Shown one piece after another: positions 46,906 through 54,709 of a stretch of 64,000 bases of DNA. The translations under genes were made by a program, and so were the position numbers. The stretch lies in NCBI GenBank assembly GCA_041394145.1, contig JAWKIW010000004.1, positions 213,813-277,812 of the forward strand. Reading direction: 5' to 3'. Each line of letters opens with the position of its first letter. The first letter of the stretch is position 1. Under the pieces are notes generated by a model. The model did no database searches. It was given only the letters and a program-made list of their open reading frames with translations, and had not been told where the DNA came from. This stretch comes from JAWKIW01 sp041394145. Its GTDB lineage: Bacteria > Actinomycetota > Acidimicrobiia > Acidimicrobiales > Acidimicrobilacustridaceae.

Positions 46906-47262
46906 GGTCGTCCCCTCGTGCGTCGGTCATCGACATCGTCGCGGATCGGCGGCCCGGGGTGCTCGCGCCGGTCCGCCGGTCGCGGCACCGACGGCCTCGC
47001 CCCTCGGCCGCCCGGCCTCGATGGGGGCGGTCCGTCGGGTCCGCGGTCGCCGCCCACGCGAGCACCGGGCCGGCACCCGATGCCAGGGACCAAGGTCCCA
47101 CCGGGGTCACCGATGGCGTCGGTTCGACGTCGCTCGTCGCCGGCGGGTGCTCCGGTCCGCTCGGTGGACGGGGTGTCCGGGTCCCCGAGCGGCGCCGGTC
47201 GGTGGGCCGCCGCGCCCGGACGGCCTGGCATCGCCGGCGGGAGCTCGCGACGGGGACGGGTG
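46906..47262. other. Intergenic region without a recognisable gene
   Basis: About 360 bp between the WS/DGAT start and the 9-bp repeat. It must hold the WS/DGAT promoter. Open frames through it are arginine/proline-rich and look like composition artefacts. I see no RNA gene or operator copy. Confidence 0.6.
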
Positions 47263-47297
47263 TCAGCGGATCAGCGGAATCAGCGGAATCAGCGGAA
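47263..47297. repeat. 9-bp tandem repeat duplicating the alcohol dehydrogenase stop codon
   Basis: On the minus strand TTCCGCTGA (the last two codons and stop of the dehydrogenase) occurs three times in tandem, followed by TCCGCTGA. Translation ends at the first stop (47289-47291), so the extra copies are untranslated backup stops. Confidence 0.9.
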
Positions 47298-48514
47298 GTC
47301 GAAGGCGACCTTCACGGCACCCGTGACGCCCTGGTCGATGATGGTGTGGAACGCCTCGCGCCACTGGTCGAGGCGGAACTCGTGGGTGAGCATCCCGGAC
47401 AGGTCGATGCGGCCCGACGTCGCCAGGTCGAGGTAGTGCTCGATGGCGTGCTTGCGCACACCCTCGACCGTCTCCACGCCGAAGGCGTTCGACCCGATGA
47501 GGCGCAGCTCCTTGAAGTACCACGGCGTCCACTCGAAGCGGGCGGGCGACGCCACGCCGAGCTGCACGAGGGCGCCGCCGTGGCCGAGCACCCGGATGCC
47601 GACCTCGACGGTCTGCGGATAGCCGACGGTGTCGTAGACGACGTCGATGTGGCCCGGGTAGGCGACCGGCAGCCCCTCCCACGGCCGCCGCAGCGGCGCG
47701 CCCGACCACGCCGCCAGCGCCTCGACCAGCGCGTCACGGGGCTCGGGGGCGAACACCCGGGCCCCGAGGTGTTCGGCCAGCGCGGCCTGGGCCGGCCAGC
47801 GCGATCGTCGCCACCTCCACGTCGGGGTGCAGCGCCCGCAGGATGGCGGTGGCCGTGGTGCCGAGGGCGCCGGCGCCGTACACGACGACACGCCCGTCGG
47901 GCGGAGGGGGTGTGCGGGTGACGGCGTGCAGCGACACCGAGAACGGGTCGGCCAGCACCGCCACCTCGTCGGGCATGCCCTCGGGGACGGGCACGGCCAT
48001 GAGCCGGTGGGCGGGGAGGTACTCGGCGAACCCCCCGGTGGCGTCGGCCGAGTTGCCGGTGTGGATGCCCGGCGCCAGCCGACCGTCGCAGAAGTGCCAG
48101 CAGGCGCTGTAGTTGCCCACCTCGCACTCGGGGCACACCGGCGAGATGCCGCGCGGCCCGCACGACAGCCACGGGTTGAGCACGACCCGCTGGCCGACGG
48201 CCAGGTCGTCGATCGCCGGCCCGACCTCGACCACGTCGGCGACCACCTCGTGGCCGAGCACCTGGGGGAAGGAGATGAACGCCGTCATCGGGTTGTCGCC
48301 GGCGTCCTCGAAGTCCATGAGGACCTGCTTGGTGTCCGACCCGCAGATGCCGGTCAGGCGCGTCTTCAGCACCAGCCAGTCGTCGCCGAGCAGGTGGGGG
48401 TCGGGGACCTCTTCGACCTTCATCGGCGTCGTGGCCAGGTGCTGCTCGAGCAGGGGGCGTCGGGGGTGGCGGCTCGACCGCCTCGGGCTCGGTCATGAAC
48501 ACCAGGGCCTTCAC
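47289..48514 (-). pseudogene. Zinc-dependent alcohol dehydrogenase family protein, two frameshifts
   Basis: Medium-chain dehydrogenase of about 410 residues after repair. The start MKALVFMTEPEAVEPPPP is at a GTG (48514); the frame then slips in the C-run near 48460-48470 before LLEQHLATTPMKVEEVPDPH. Catalytic zinc region LTGICGSDTKQ and GHEVVADVVEVG are present, the CPECEVGNYSAC stretch replaces the classical structural-zinc loop, and VVVYGAGALGTTA is the NAD-binding turn. A second slip near 47797 (ATCGCGCTGG, probably two bases lost) separates VEVATIA from RWPAQAALAEHLGARVFAPE; the protein ends AVKVAFDFR. The GTG overlaps the stop of the SDR upstream by 4 bp. Probably real and functional if the slips are errors. 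Confidence 0.8.
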
Positions 48515-49335
48515 GGTGCACCTCCCGGGTGGTCGGGTGCGACGACGTCGGCCGGCGGAGGCGTGCGACCCATGGCGGCCGCGCCCTCGAGGAACGTGTC
48601 GATGTCGCTGGTCTTGAACTCGGCGATGCCCTTCATGTCCGGCAGGTAGTGCTCGAAGCGGTCGCCCTCGATGGCGTCGCAGATGCCGGCGGCGACGCTG
48701 CTCGGCGGCTCGAGCGGGCCGTCGTAGAGGGGCGCCTCGTTGCCGGGCTGGTCCCAGATCTCGGTGTCGACGGGACCCGGGATGACCAGGCGGGTCTGGA
48801 CCCCCGTGCCCCACAGGTCGAGCGCCATCGACTCGGTCCACCCGCACAGGGCGAACTTCGATGCGCAGTAGGCCGCCTCGTGCACGATGCCGAGCCGGCC
48901 TCCGAGGCTGGAGACGTTGACGGCCATGCCGTGGTCGCGCTCGACCCAGCGGGGGAGCAGGGCCATCGTCATGCGGACCGGGGCGTGGAAGTTGACCCGC
49001 ATGACGTGGTCGACGTCGGCGGGGGAGAGGTCGGTGACCCGGCGGCGCATCGGGATGCCGGCGTTGTTGACGAGCACGTCGACGCCGTCGAAGGCGTCCC
49101 AGGCCGCGTGGGCGACGGCCTCGGCGGCGTCGAGGTCGTCGAGGTCGCACGGCCAGGACCGGGACGCCGGGGCGTGGACCCGGCAGGCCTCGAGGACCGC
49201 GGCCAGCCGGTCCGCACGGCGGGCGACGATCCCCACCGTCGCGCCCCGCTCGGCCAGCATCGGGGCCAGCGCGGCGCCGATCCCCGAGGAGGCGCCGGTG
49301 ACCAGCACCGTTGCGCCGTCGAGGGGGACGCCCAT
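48511..49335 (-). CDS. SDR family oxidoreductase
   Basis: 274 residues: TGASSGIG near 14-21, NNAGIPMRRRVTDL near 90, catalytic region SSLGGRL then EAAYCASKFALCGW with tyrosine and lysine. The fold and spacing match the gene at 52673-53473 closely (both have NNAGIP then RRRV, and GPVDTEIWD or GVVDTELFD), so they are paralogues. ATG at 49335. Middle gene of an operon: 12 bp below the lipoate-ligase-like gene, 4 bp overlap with the alcohol dehydrogenase. Confidence 0.9.
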   Translation of the reverse strand: MGVPLDGATVLVTGASSGIGAALAPMLAERGATVGIVARRADRLAAVLEACRVHAPASRSWPCDLDDLDAAEAVAHAAWDAFDGVDVLVNNAGIPMRRRVTDLSPADVDHVMRVNFHAPVRMTMALLPRWVERDHGMAVNVSSLGGRLGIVHEAAYCASKFALCGWTESMALDLWGTGVQTRLVIPGPVDTEIWDQPGNEAPLYDGPLEPPSSVAAGICDAIEGDRFEHYLPDMKGIAEFKTSDIDTFLEGAAAMGRTPPPADVVAPDHPGGAP

Positions 49336-49347
49336 GGCCGGGCGCGC

Positions 49348-50550
49348 TCAGCCGGCCCGGCCGGCCCGGCCGGCGGGGTCGGCCCGGCGGGTCGCCGCGT
49401 CGCCGGCGGACGCGGACGGCCTGGACGTGGTCCCGGTGGACGCGGTGTCGGTGGACGTGGCGTCGGCCACCGCCTTGGTGACCGCGGCGAGCAGGTCGTC
49501 GGTGGTGACGCCGAGGGTGGCATCGGCCTGGTGGACGTCGTCCGCGTCGAAGACCGAGGAGATGCGGGCCCGGAGGTCGGTCGCGTCGGTGCTGTCGGCG
49601 CCGATCAAGGTGGCGGCCACCCGGTCGAGCACGTCGGGCGGGCCGACGTGCATGTCGCCGGCCATCATCGCCGCGGCCACGGTGCCGTGCGCGTCGAGGG
49701 CCACGCCGGCCCGGCACAGCTTGCGGCCCTTGTGGTTGCCGAAGCCCACACGGCTGCCGCGGGGGGCCTCGTCCCGGAACCGGTCCGAGGACACCCGGCG
49801 CACGACCTCGTCACCGCTCACCTTGGCCGACACCTTCGACAGGCCGTAGCGCTCGCCCTCGGTCAGCTCGCTGTCGACGAGGGGCACGCCGCCGTCGCGC
49901 AGCGCGGCGACGAGGGCGTCACGGAGGTCTTCGTAGGTCACCGGGTGGCCCGACACCTCCTCGAGGGTGCAGACGTACTCGCGCATGTCCTTGACGGCCT
50001 TGTCCTTGAACTTGTCGTCGGGGATGCGCACGACCTGCAGGTACAGGTCGATGTCGGGCTTGGCCAGGTTCACGAAGCCGCCGACCGAGTTGCAGACCAT
50101 GATGTCCTGGGCGGTCAACGCGCCGAGCTTGCGCCCCTTCCAGCGCAGGTCGCTGGAGCCCTCGAACACCACCTCGCCGCAGCCGAGGCGGTCGAGGGCG
50201 TCGAGCAGGATGGGCTGGAAGCGGGCGATCAGGGCGTCGAGGTCGTTCGGGTCGTCGTGGGGGATGAGGAAGCCCCACATGGCCGCGCACTCGGCGCCGT
50301 AGAAGGCGGTGCCGCCGCCGAACATCTGCCGGCGGATGACCTGCACGCCGAGCTCGTCGCAGCGGGCGAGGTCCAAGGTGGCGTCGACGTCGTCGAACCA
50401 GCCGACGTTGAGGTGGGTGGCGCCCCAGACGCTCGTCTGCACGATGGGGTCGCCGCCCTGGGCGACGCTGCGGACCAGCACCGGCATGGTCGCCGCGTTC
50501 TCGAACGGACCCTGTCGCCCGAGGTCGAGGAAGCGCCAGGTCTCGGCCAT
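49348..50550 (-). CDS. Lipoate-protein ligase A-like (BPL/LplA/LipB fold) protein
   Basis: 400 residues from the ATG at 50550. The N-terminal 250 residues fit the LplA family: WRFLDLGRQGPFENAATMPV, NVGWFDDVDATLDLARCDEL, then VQVIRRQMFGGGTAFYG, the RR-x-x-GGG motif that binds lipoyl- or octanoyl-AMP, and KFKDKAVKDMREYVCTLEE near 205. The family attaches lipoate to carrier proteins. The C-terminal 70 residues are alanine/threonine-rich and non-standard. It heads an operon with an SDR and a zinc dehydrogenase, under an operator copy. No lipoyl-carrier protein is in the window, so the substrate is open. Confidence 0.8.
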   Translation of the reverse strand: MAETWRFLDLGRQGPFENAATMPVLVRSVAQGGDPIVQTSVWGATHLNVGWFDDVDATLDLARCDELGVQVIRRQMFGGGTAFYGAECAAMWGFLIPHDDPNDLDALIARFQPILLDALDRLGCGEVVFEGSSDLRWKGRKLGALTAQDIMVCNSVGGFVNLAKPDIDLYLQVVRIPDDKFKDKAVKDMREYVCTLEEVSGHPVTYEDLRDALVAALRDGGVPLVDSELTEGERYGLSKVSAKVSGDEVVRRVSSDRFRDEAPRGSRVGFGNHKGRKLCRAGVALDAHGTVAAAMMAGDMHVGPPDVLDRVAATLIGADSTDATDLRARISSVFDADDVHQADATLGVTTDDLLAAVTKAVADATSTDTASTGTTSRPSASAGDAATRRADPAGRAGRAG

Positions 50551-50557
50551 GGCCGGG

Positions 50558-50563
50558 ACCGTA
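50558..50563 (-). promoter_or_regulatory. Probable -10 element of the LplA-like operon
   Basis: On the minus strand TACGGT lies 7 nt before the ATG at 50550, with the operator four bases upstream of it. This suggests a leaderless, operator-controlled transcript and supports 50550 over the upstream in-frame start at 50577. Confidence 0.55.
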
Positions 50564-50567
50564 CCAC

Positions 50568-50581
50568 TGACGCTCATGTCA
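50568..50581. promoter_or_regulatory. 14-bp near-palindromic operator (copy 7 of 8)
   Basis: TGACGCTCATGTCA followed by GGTTCC, upstream of the lipoate-ligase-like operon. Its core is identical to the copy at 11941. Confidence 0.75.
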
Positions 50582-50768
50582 GGTTCCGGGCCGGGCCGGG
50601 CCGGGCCTCGGGCTGCTCGGGCTGCGTCGGGCGGCCCGGAGGCGCGGGCGACCGGTTCGGCCAGCGCAGGTCGGTCGGTGTTCGGGTGGCCGTGCTGGTC
50701 GCGTGGGGCGACGGCCTGTTGGCGCGGGCGACCGGTTCGGACCGGCCCGGCGGTCGGTCCCCGGGGGT

Positions 50769-52538
50769 TCAGCCGGCCAGGAGGTCCAGCTGCTCGCTCG
50801 ACCGGCGCCGGCTCCGATGCCCGGCGTTCGGTGGTGCCGGCCGGCCCGTGTCCGCCGGGCCCGATGGCTCACCACTCGGGGCGTCGTCGATCCCCGCGGG
50901 GTCGTCGAGGTCCACACAACCACCGGGAGCGGCGCCCGCCAACGGGTGGTCGGGCGGGACGAGCCGGCGGGATGTGCCGTGGCGCACGAGCACCCAGCCC
51001 TGGTTGGTCTTGCGGCCGTCGTGCCTCGCGCACAGCGGGCCGAGGTTGGCCAGCGTGCGCGGGCCGCCGCCGGCGAAGGGATGGTGGTGGTCGACGACCT
51101 TCGGCGGGTCGGGACAGCCGTCGATGCAGCACCTGTCGTGGCGGGCCTCGAGCGCGGTGCGCTGCCGGGCGGTCGGACCTCGCCCGAGGTGGGCGACCTT
51201 CTGGATGTCCTCGCCGTCGCGGAGCACGGCGGCGAGGAAGGTGTCCTCGCGGTCGAGCAGGTCGTGGACGGTCGCCACCGGCACCTCGCCGACCTCCGTG
51301 ATCGAGCAGCGCTCCCCGGGCAGGGCGAAGCCCCGCCGCAGCGCCTGCAGGTCGATGTTGACGATGACCTTGGTCGCCCACCGCGGCGTGCCGTCCCGGC
51401 GTCGTCGTCGGTCGCGTGAGCGGGCCGAGCCCCGGCGACCGGTGGGAGGTCCGGCGCGGTCGCCTGCCGATCTCGCACCGTTCCCCGACGGGTCGTCGTC
51501 GTCCTGGCCTGCACAGGAACGGCCCAGCTCGCCGACGTCGTCACCGTGGCCCGTGGAGGGCTCGGCACCCGGCCCGTCGGTCAGCAGATCCCGGCCGACG
51601 AGGTCGTCGACGTCGTCATCACCATGATCGAGGTCACGGTCGTCGCCGAGGCTGCCGCTGACGAGGCCGTCGCCGTCGGGTCGGCCACGGTCGTCGCCGC
51701 GGTCGTCGTCGCCGGCCGGGTCGTCGTCGTGATCGCCTGCCCGATCCTCGCCGAGCTCGTCGTCGCAGTCGTCGAGCACGCGGGGCTGGGCGGCCATGGC
51801 GACCAGGCTGTCGAAGCGCGCCTGCTCGTCGGTCAGCGACTCGCCCCGCTGCCGGGCTTCACCCCTCGCGGCGCGCTCCCACGGCGACAGACCGGCGAGG
51901 ATCCGGGCCACGTCGTCGGGCGGCCCCGACGCCCGCACCCATGCCGACCCGTCGTCGGCCCGGCCGTGGGTGACCGAGCGTCGGCGGCGCATCCGCTCGA
52001 CGGCGTCGCGGCCGTCCCGACGGGCTGCGGCCTTGGTGGCGCGGGCCTTGTGGGCCAGGCGCTCCACCGAACCGGTCGCCGCCTCCTGCAGCAGGTCGCC
52101 CTCCTGGCCAGGTGCCATCGCTGCCGCCGGGGCCACCTCCCGCACCTGCTCCTTGGTGAGCCGACCCTGCCGCAGCGCGTCGCGGGTGTCGTCGAGCTCG
52201 TCGAGCGCCCTCGCCGCGGCGAGGTCCTTCTTGGCGTCGGCGCGCGACTGCCCGGTGGTGCGGGCCATCCACGACGCCACGTCGGTGTCGCCCTCGCCGG
52301 CCCAGACCGAGGTCGTCGCCATGCGGGCGGCCGCCAGCAACCGCCCGGCGGCGGCGAGCCGCTCGATCTCGCCGAACACCCCGACCAACCCGGCGGCGTC
52401 GGTGGCCGAGACCAGCTCGGGCTCGAAGGCCGCCACCACCTGCCGGAGCTCCGCACGCACGCCGGCGGCAGTCGGCCCCGGCGTGCGGTCCTCGGCCCGC
52501 CGGCCCTCACTGCGCTGCGGCGTGGCACCGGCCTCCAT
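50769..52538 (-). CDS. DUF222/HNH endonuclease family protein
   Basis: 589 residues from the ATG at 52538. The DUF222 domain covers the first 250 residues (VSATDAAGLVGVFGEIERLA, TGQSRADAKKDLAAARALDE). An Asp/Gly-rich low-complexity stretch of about 130 residues follows, then a C-terminal HNH domain: RDRCC-type zinc site as HDRCCIDGCPDPPKVVDHHH, with PFAGGGPRTLANLGPLCARH, the histidine-asparagine-histidine core. Such genes are multicopy in Actinobacteria, possibly selfish or repair-linked; activity is unproven. A 20-bp palindrome sits just upstream of the chosen start, which is why I reject the upstream in-frame ATG at 52583. Confidence 0.88.
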   Translation of the reverse strand: MEAGATPQRSEGRRAEDRTPGPTAAGVRAELRQVVAAFEPELVSATDAAGLVGVFGEIERLAAAGRLLAAARMATTSVWAGEGDTDVASWMARTTGQSRADAKKDLAAARALDELDDTRDALRQGRLTKEQVREVAPAAAMAPGQEGDLLQEAATGSVERLAHKARATKAAARRDGRDAVERMRRRRSVTHGRADDGSAWVRASGPPDDVARILAGLSPWERAARGEARQRGESLTDEQARFDSLVAMAAQPRVLDDCDDELGEDRAGDHDDDPAGDDDRGDDRGRPDGDGLVSGSLGDDRDLDHGDDDVDDLVGRDLLTDGPGAEPSTGHGDDVGELGRSCAGQDDDDPSGNGARSAGDRAGPPTGRRGSARSRDRRRRRDGTPRWATKVIVNIDLQALRRGFALPGERCSITEVGEVPVATVHDLLDREDTFLAAVLRDGEDIQKVAHLGRGPTARQRTALEARHDRCCIDGCPDPPKVVDHHHPFAGGGPRTLANLGPLCARHDGRKTNQGWVLVRHGTSRRLVPPDHPLAGAAPGGCVDLDDPAGIDDAPSGEPSGPADTGRPAPPNAGHRSRRRSSEQLDLLAG

Positions 52539-52544
52539 GCAGGT

Positions 52545-52564
52545 GATCGTACATGTGTACGATC
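52545..52564. promoter_or_regulatory. 20-bp palindrome, possible SOS-type (LexA-like) operator
   Basis: GATCGTACA-TG-TGTACGATC, two perfect 9-bp arms, ends 6 bp before the ATG of the HNH gene. The inner CGTAC-N4-GTACG has the same geometry as the Gram-positive SOS box CGAAC-N4-GTTCG with one symmetric change per half. Confidence 0.6.
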
Positions 52565-52672
52565 GGAAACGCAACAGGAACACTGGAAGTACCAGGAGGA
52601 CCCCTCACGTCACCCGGCCGATCGGCCGAGCCCGTGGGGGACCGTCCGAGCGCGTCACGGTCGCCCGGCCGC

Positions 52673-53473
52673 TCAGTCGGGGCCTGCGATGCGCTCCTCG
52701 TAGAAGGCGGCCGCGCCCGACAGGTAGCCCTCGGGGTTGGTGGCCTTGCCCTGGTAGACGTCGCCGAACCACCCCGGCACCCAGGTCTCGAACACGCCCG
52801 CGTCGAGCTGGTCGACCAGTGCCTCGACCACGGCGCGCGGCGGGAGGCGCTCGATGTCGTCGGCGAGGAGGGGGTCGTTGTCGGGCAGGTCGAACAGCTC
52901 GGTGTCGACCACGCCCGGGTTCAACACGTGCACCTTCACGCCGCTCGACCACGTCTCGGCGGCCAGCGACTCGCAGAAGGCGGTCAGCGCCGCCTTCGAG
53001 GCGCTGTACGCCGCCTCGCCAGGGGGGCTCAGCCGGGCCGCCACCGATGAGATGCACACCACCCGTCCCGAGCCCCGCTCGAGCATGTGGGGCAGCACGG
53101 TCATGATCATGCGGGCCGGCGACAGGTAGTTCAGCGCCATCACCCCGTCGAGCTCGGCCGTGCTGAGGTCGACCACCCGCCGCCGCTTCGGGATGCCGGC
53201 GTTGTTGACCAGCACGTCGATGCCGCCGAGCTCCTCCCACGCGCGCTGCGCGAAGGCCTCGACCCCGTCGAGGTCGGCGAGGTCGACCACCCACGAGCGC
53301 GACTCGGGGGCGTGCTCCCGACAGGTGGCCAGCACCGTCGCCAGCCGGTCGCCCCGGCGGGCGCAGATGCCCACCACGGCACCGCGCTCGGCGAAGCCGG
53401 TCGCCAGCGCGGCACCGATGCCGGCCGACGCACCCGTGATGAGCACCCGCTTGCCCGCGAGGTCGTAGGCCAC
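52673..53473 (-). CDS. SDR family oxidoreductase
   Basis: 266 residues from the GTG at 53473, which has AAGGGGG upstream. Cofactor motif LITGASAGIG near 10-19, NNAGIPKRRRVVDL near 90, catalytic ISSVAARL then EAAYSASKAALTAF with Y and K, and GVVDTELFDLPDND near 185. Paralogue of the SDR at 48511. It also ends with an extra segment, WVPGWFGDVYQGKATNPEG, so the C-termini of the two differ. Probably acts on hydroxy-lipid or steroid-like substrates; no cofactor preference can be stated. Confidence 0.9.
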   Translation of the reverse strand: MAYDLAGKRVLITGASAGIGAALATGFAERGAVVGICARRGDRLATVLATCREHAPESRSWVVDLADLDGVEAFAQRAWEELGGIDVLVNNAGIPKRRRVVDLSTAELDGVMALNYLSPARMIMTVLPHMLERGSGRVVCISSVAARLSPPGEAAYSASKAALTAFCESLAAETWSSGVKVHVLNPGVVDTELFDLPDNDPLLADDIERLPPRAVVEALVDQLDAGVFETWVPGWFGDVYQGKATNPEGYLSGAAAFYEERIAGPD

Positions 53474-53533
53474 GTCGTTCCCCCTTGCTCGGTGATCGGT
53501 GCGTCCCATCGTCCCACTCGGGCGACTCGACCG

Positions 53534-53710
53534 CGCCACGGCGCGGGCCGATCCACGTCGCGAGCTCGCTCTGCGCCACGTCGCCGATCCGCACCACGGC
53601 GCCGATCCACGCCGCGGGCGGATCCACGTCGCGAGCTCGAGCCGCACCGCGGATCGAGCCGCACCGCGGCCCGATCCACACCGTGGCCCGATCCGCGCCA
53701 CGGCGCTGGG
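53534..53710. repeat. Degenerate GC-rich repeat tract between divergent SDR genes
   Basis: Most of the 313-bp gap between two divergent SDR genes consists of variants of GATCCACGTCGCGAGCTCG and GCACCGCGGCCCGATCC. One 19-bp piece recurs exactly at 53550-53568 and 53621-53639. No gene or operator copy is seen in the gap. Confidence 0.7.
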
Positions 53711-53774
53711 CCGCTCCTCCAGGCCTGGTGGCGGCACCGGTCGCTCGCCCGGCCGGCGTGGGGCGGCCGGCGCG

Positions 53775-53780
53775 TAGGCT
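53775..53780 (+). promoter_or_regulatory. Probable -10 element of a leaderless SDR transcript
   Basis: TAGGCT ends 6 nt before the GTG at 53787, with no Shine-Dalgarno sequence. Confidence 0.55.
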
Positions 53781-53786
53781 GCCGCG

Positions 53787-54584
53787 GTGGCAGACGTCCT
53801 CGACGCCTTCTCGCTCGCCGGTCGCGCCGCGGTGGTGACGGGCGCAGCCCGGGGCATCGGGGCGTCGGTGGCCCGCACGCTGGCCGGCGCCGGAGCCGCC
53901 GTCGCGGTGTGCGACCGCGACGTCGAGGGGCTGGCCGAGGTCGCTCGCGAGCTGGAGGCCGGGGGCGCCACGGTGCACGCCGCCGACCTCGACGTGCGCG
54001 ACGACGCGGCCGTGCGGGCCTTCGTCGACGGCGCGGCGCGACACCTCGGCGACCTCCAGGTGCTGGTCAACAACGCCGGCGGTGGGTTCGCGTCGCCGTT
54101 CCTCGACGTCTCGGCGAAGGGCCAGGACGCGCTGGTGCGGGAGAACTTCGCCAGCGTCACCTCGTGCATCCGGGCCTTCGTCCCGCACGTGCCCGCGCCC
54201 CAGGGCGAGCGGGCCGGTGGCGGGGCCATCGTGAACGTGACGTCGATCGAGGCCCATCGGGCCGCCCCCCACTACGCCGTCTACGCCGCCATGAAGGCGG
54301 CGGTGGCCAACCTCACGATGAGCCTCGCCCTCGAGCTCGGCGAGCGCCGCATCCGGGTCAACTGCGTCGCCCCCGACATGATCCCCACCCCGGGCATCGG
54401 CACCGACCTGCCGGTCGACACGCCCGTGCCCTACGCCGGCCGGGCCGACGACGTGGCGCTGGCGGTGCTGTACCTCGCCTCGGACGCCTCGGCGTTCGTC
54501 ACCGGGGCCACCCTGCTCGTCGACGGTGGCAACGCTGCCGCCGGCGGCTGGCGACGCGCGCCCGACGGGACCTTCACCACCTGA
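53787..54584 (+). CDS. SDR family oxidoreductase
   Basis: 265 residues: VVTGAARGIGASVARTLAGA near 15-34, NNAGGGFASPFLDV near 93, catalytic tyrosine/lysine in YAVYAAMKAAVANL near 168-181, and SAFVTGATLLVDGGNAAAGG at the end, as in FabG-type enzymes. GTG start chosen because a TAGGCT -10 lies 6 nt upstream. It is more like the SDR at 35562 than its divergent neighbour at 52673. Followed 125 bp later by the signalling gene, on the same strand but with its own -10. Confidence 0.9.
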   Translation: MADVLDAFSLAGRAAVVTGAARGIGASVARTLAGAGAAVAVCDRDVEGLAEVARELEAGGATVHAADLDVRDDAAVRAFVDGAARHLGDLQVLVNNAGGGFASPFLDVSAKGQDALVRENFASVTSCIRAFVPHVPAPQGERAGGGAIVNVTSIEAHRAAPHYAVYAAMKAAVANLTMSLALELGERRIRVNCVAPDMIPTPGIGTDLPVDTPVPYAGRADDVALAVLYLASDASAFVTGATLLVDGGNAAAGGWRRAPDGTFTT

Positions 54585-54696
54585 ACGCCCTGTCGGCGTG
54601 GATCTCGACCGGGCTCGGTGCCGGTCGCCCCGGCGCGTCCAGGCGGCGAGACCGCGCCGCGCCTGGCTTCTTCGGACCCCACGTCCACCTCAGGAC

Positions 54697-54702
54697 TACG
54701 CT
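54697..54702 (+). promoter_or_regulatory. Probable -10 element of the PAS-GGDEF-EAL gene
   Basis: TACGCT ends 7 nt before the in-frame GTG at 54710. It defines the start in a frame that is otherwise open for a further 1.6 kb upstream. Confidence 0.5.
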
Positions 54703-54709
54703 CGCACCC

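Noticed and set aside
52539..52583. Upstream in-frame start of the HNH protein
   Set aside because: It would translate the 20-bp palindrome and gives no family-like residues.
53087..54709. Upward extension of the PAS-GGDEF frame through the SDR gene
   Set aside because: The extension is arginine-rich and lies opposite or inside two SDR genes; a -10 element and GTG at 54710 explain the real start.
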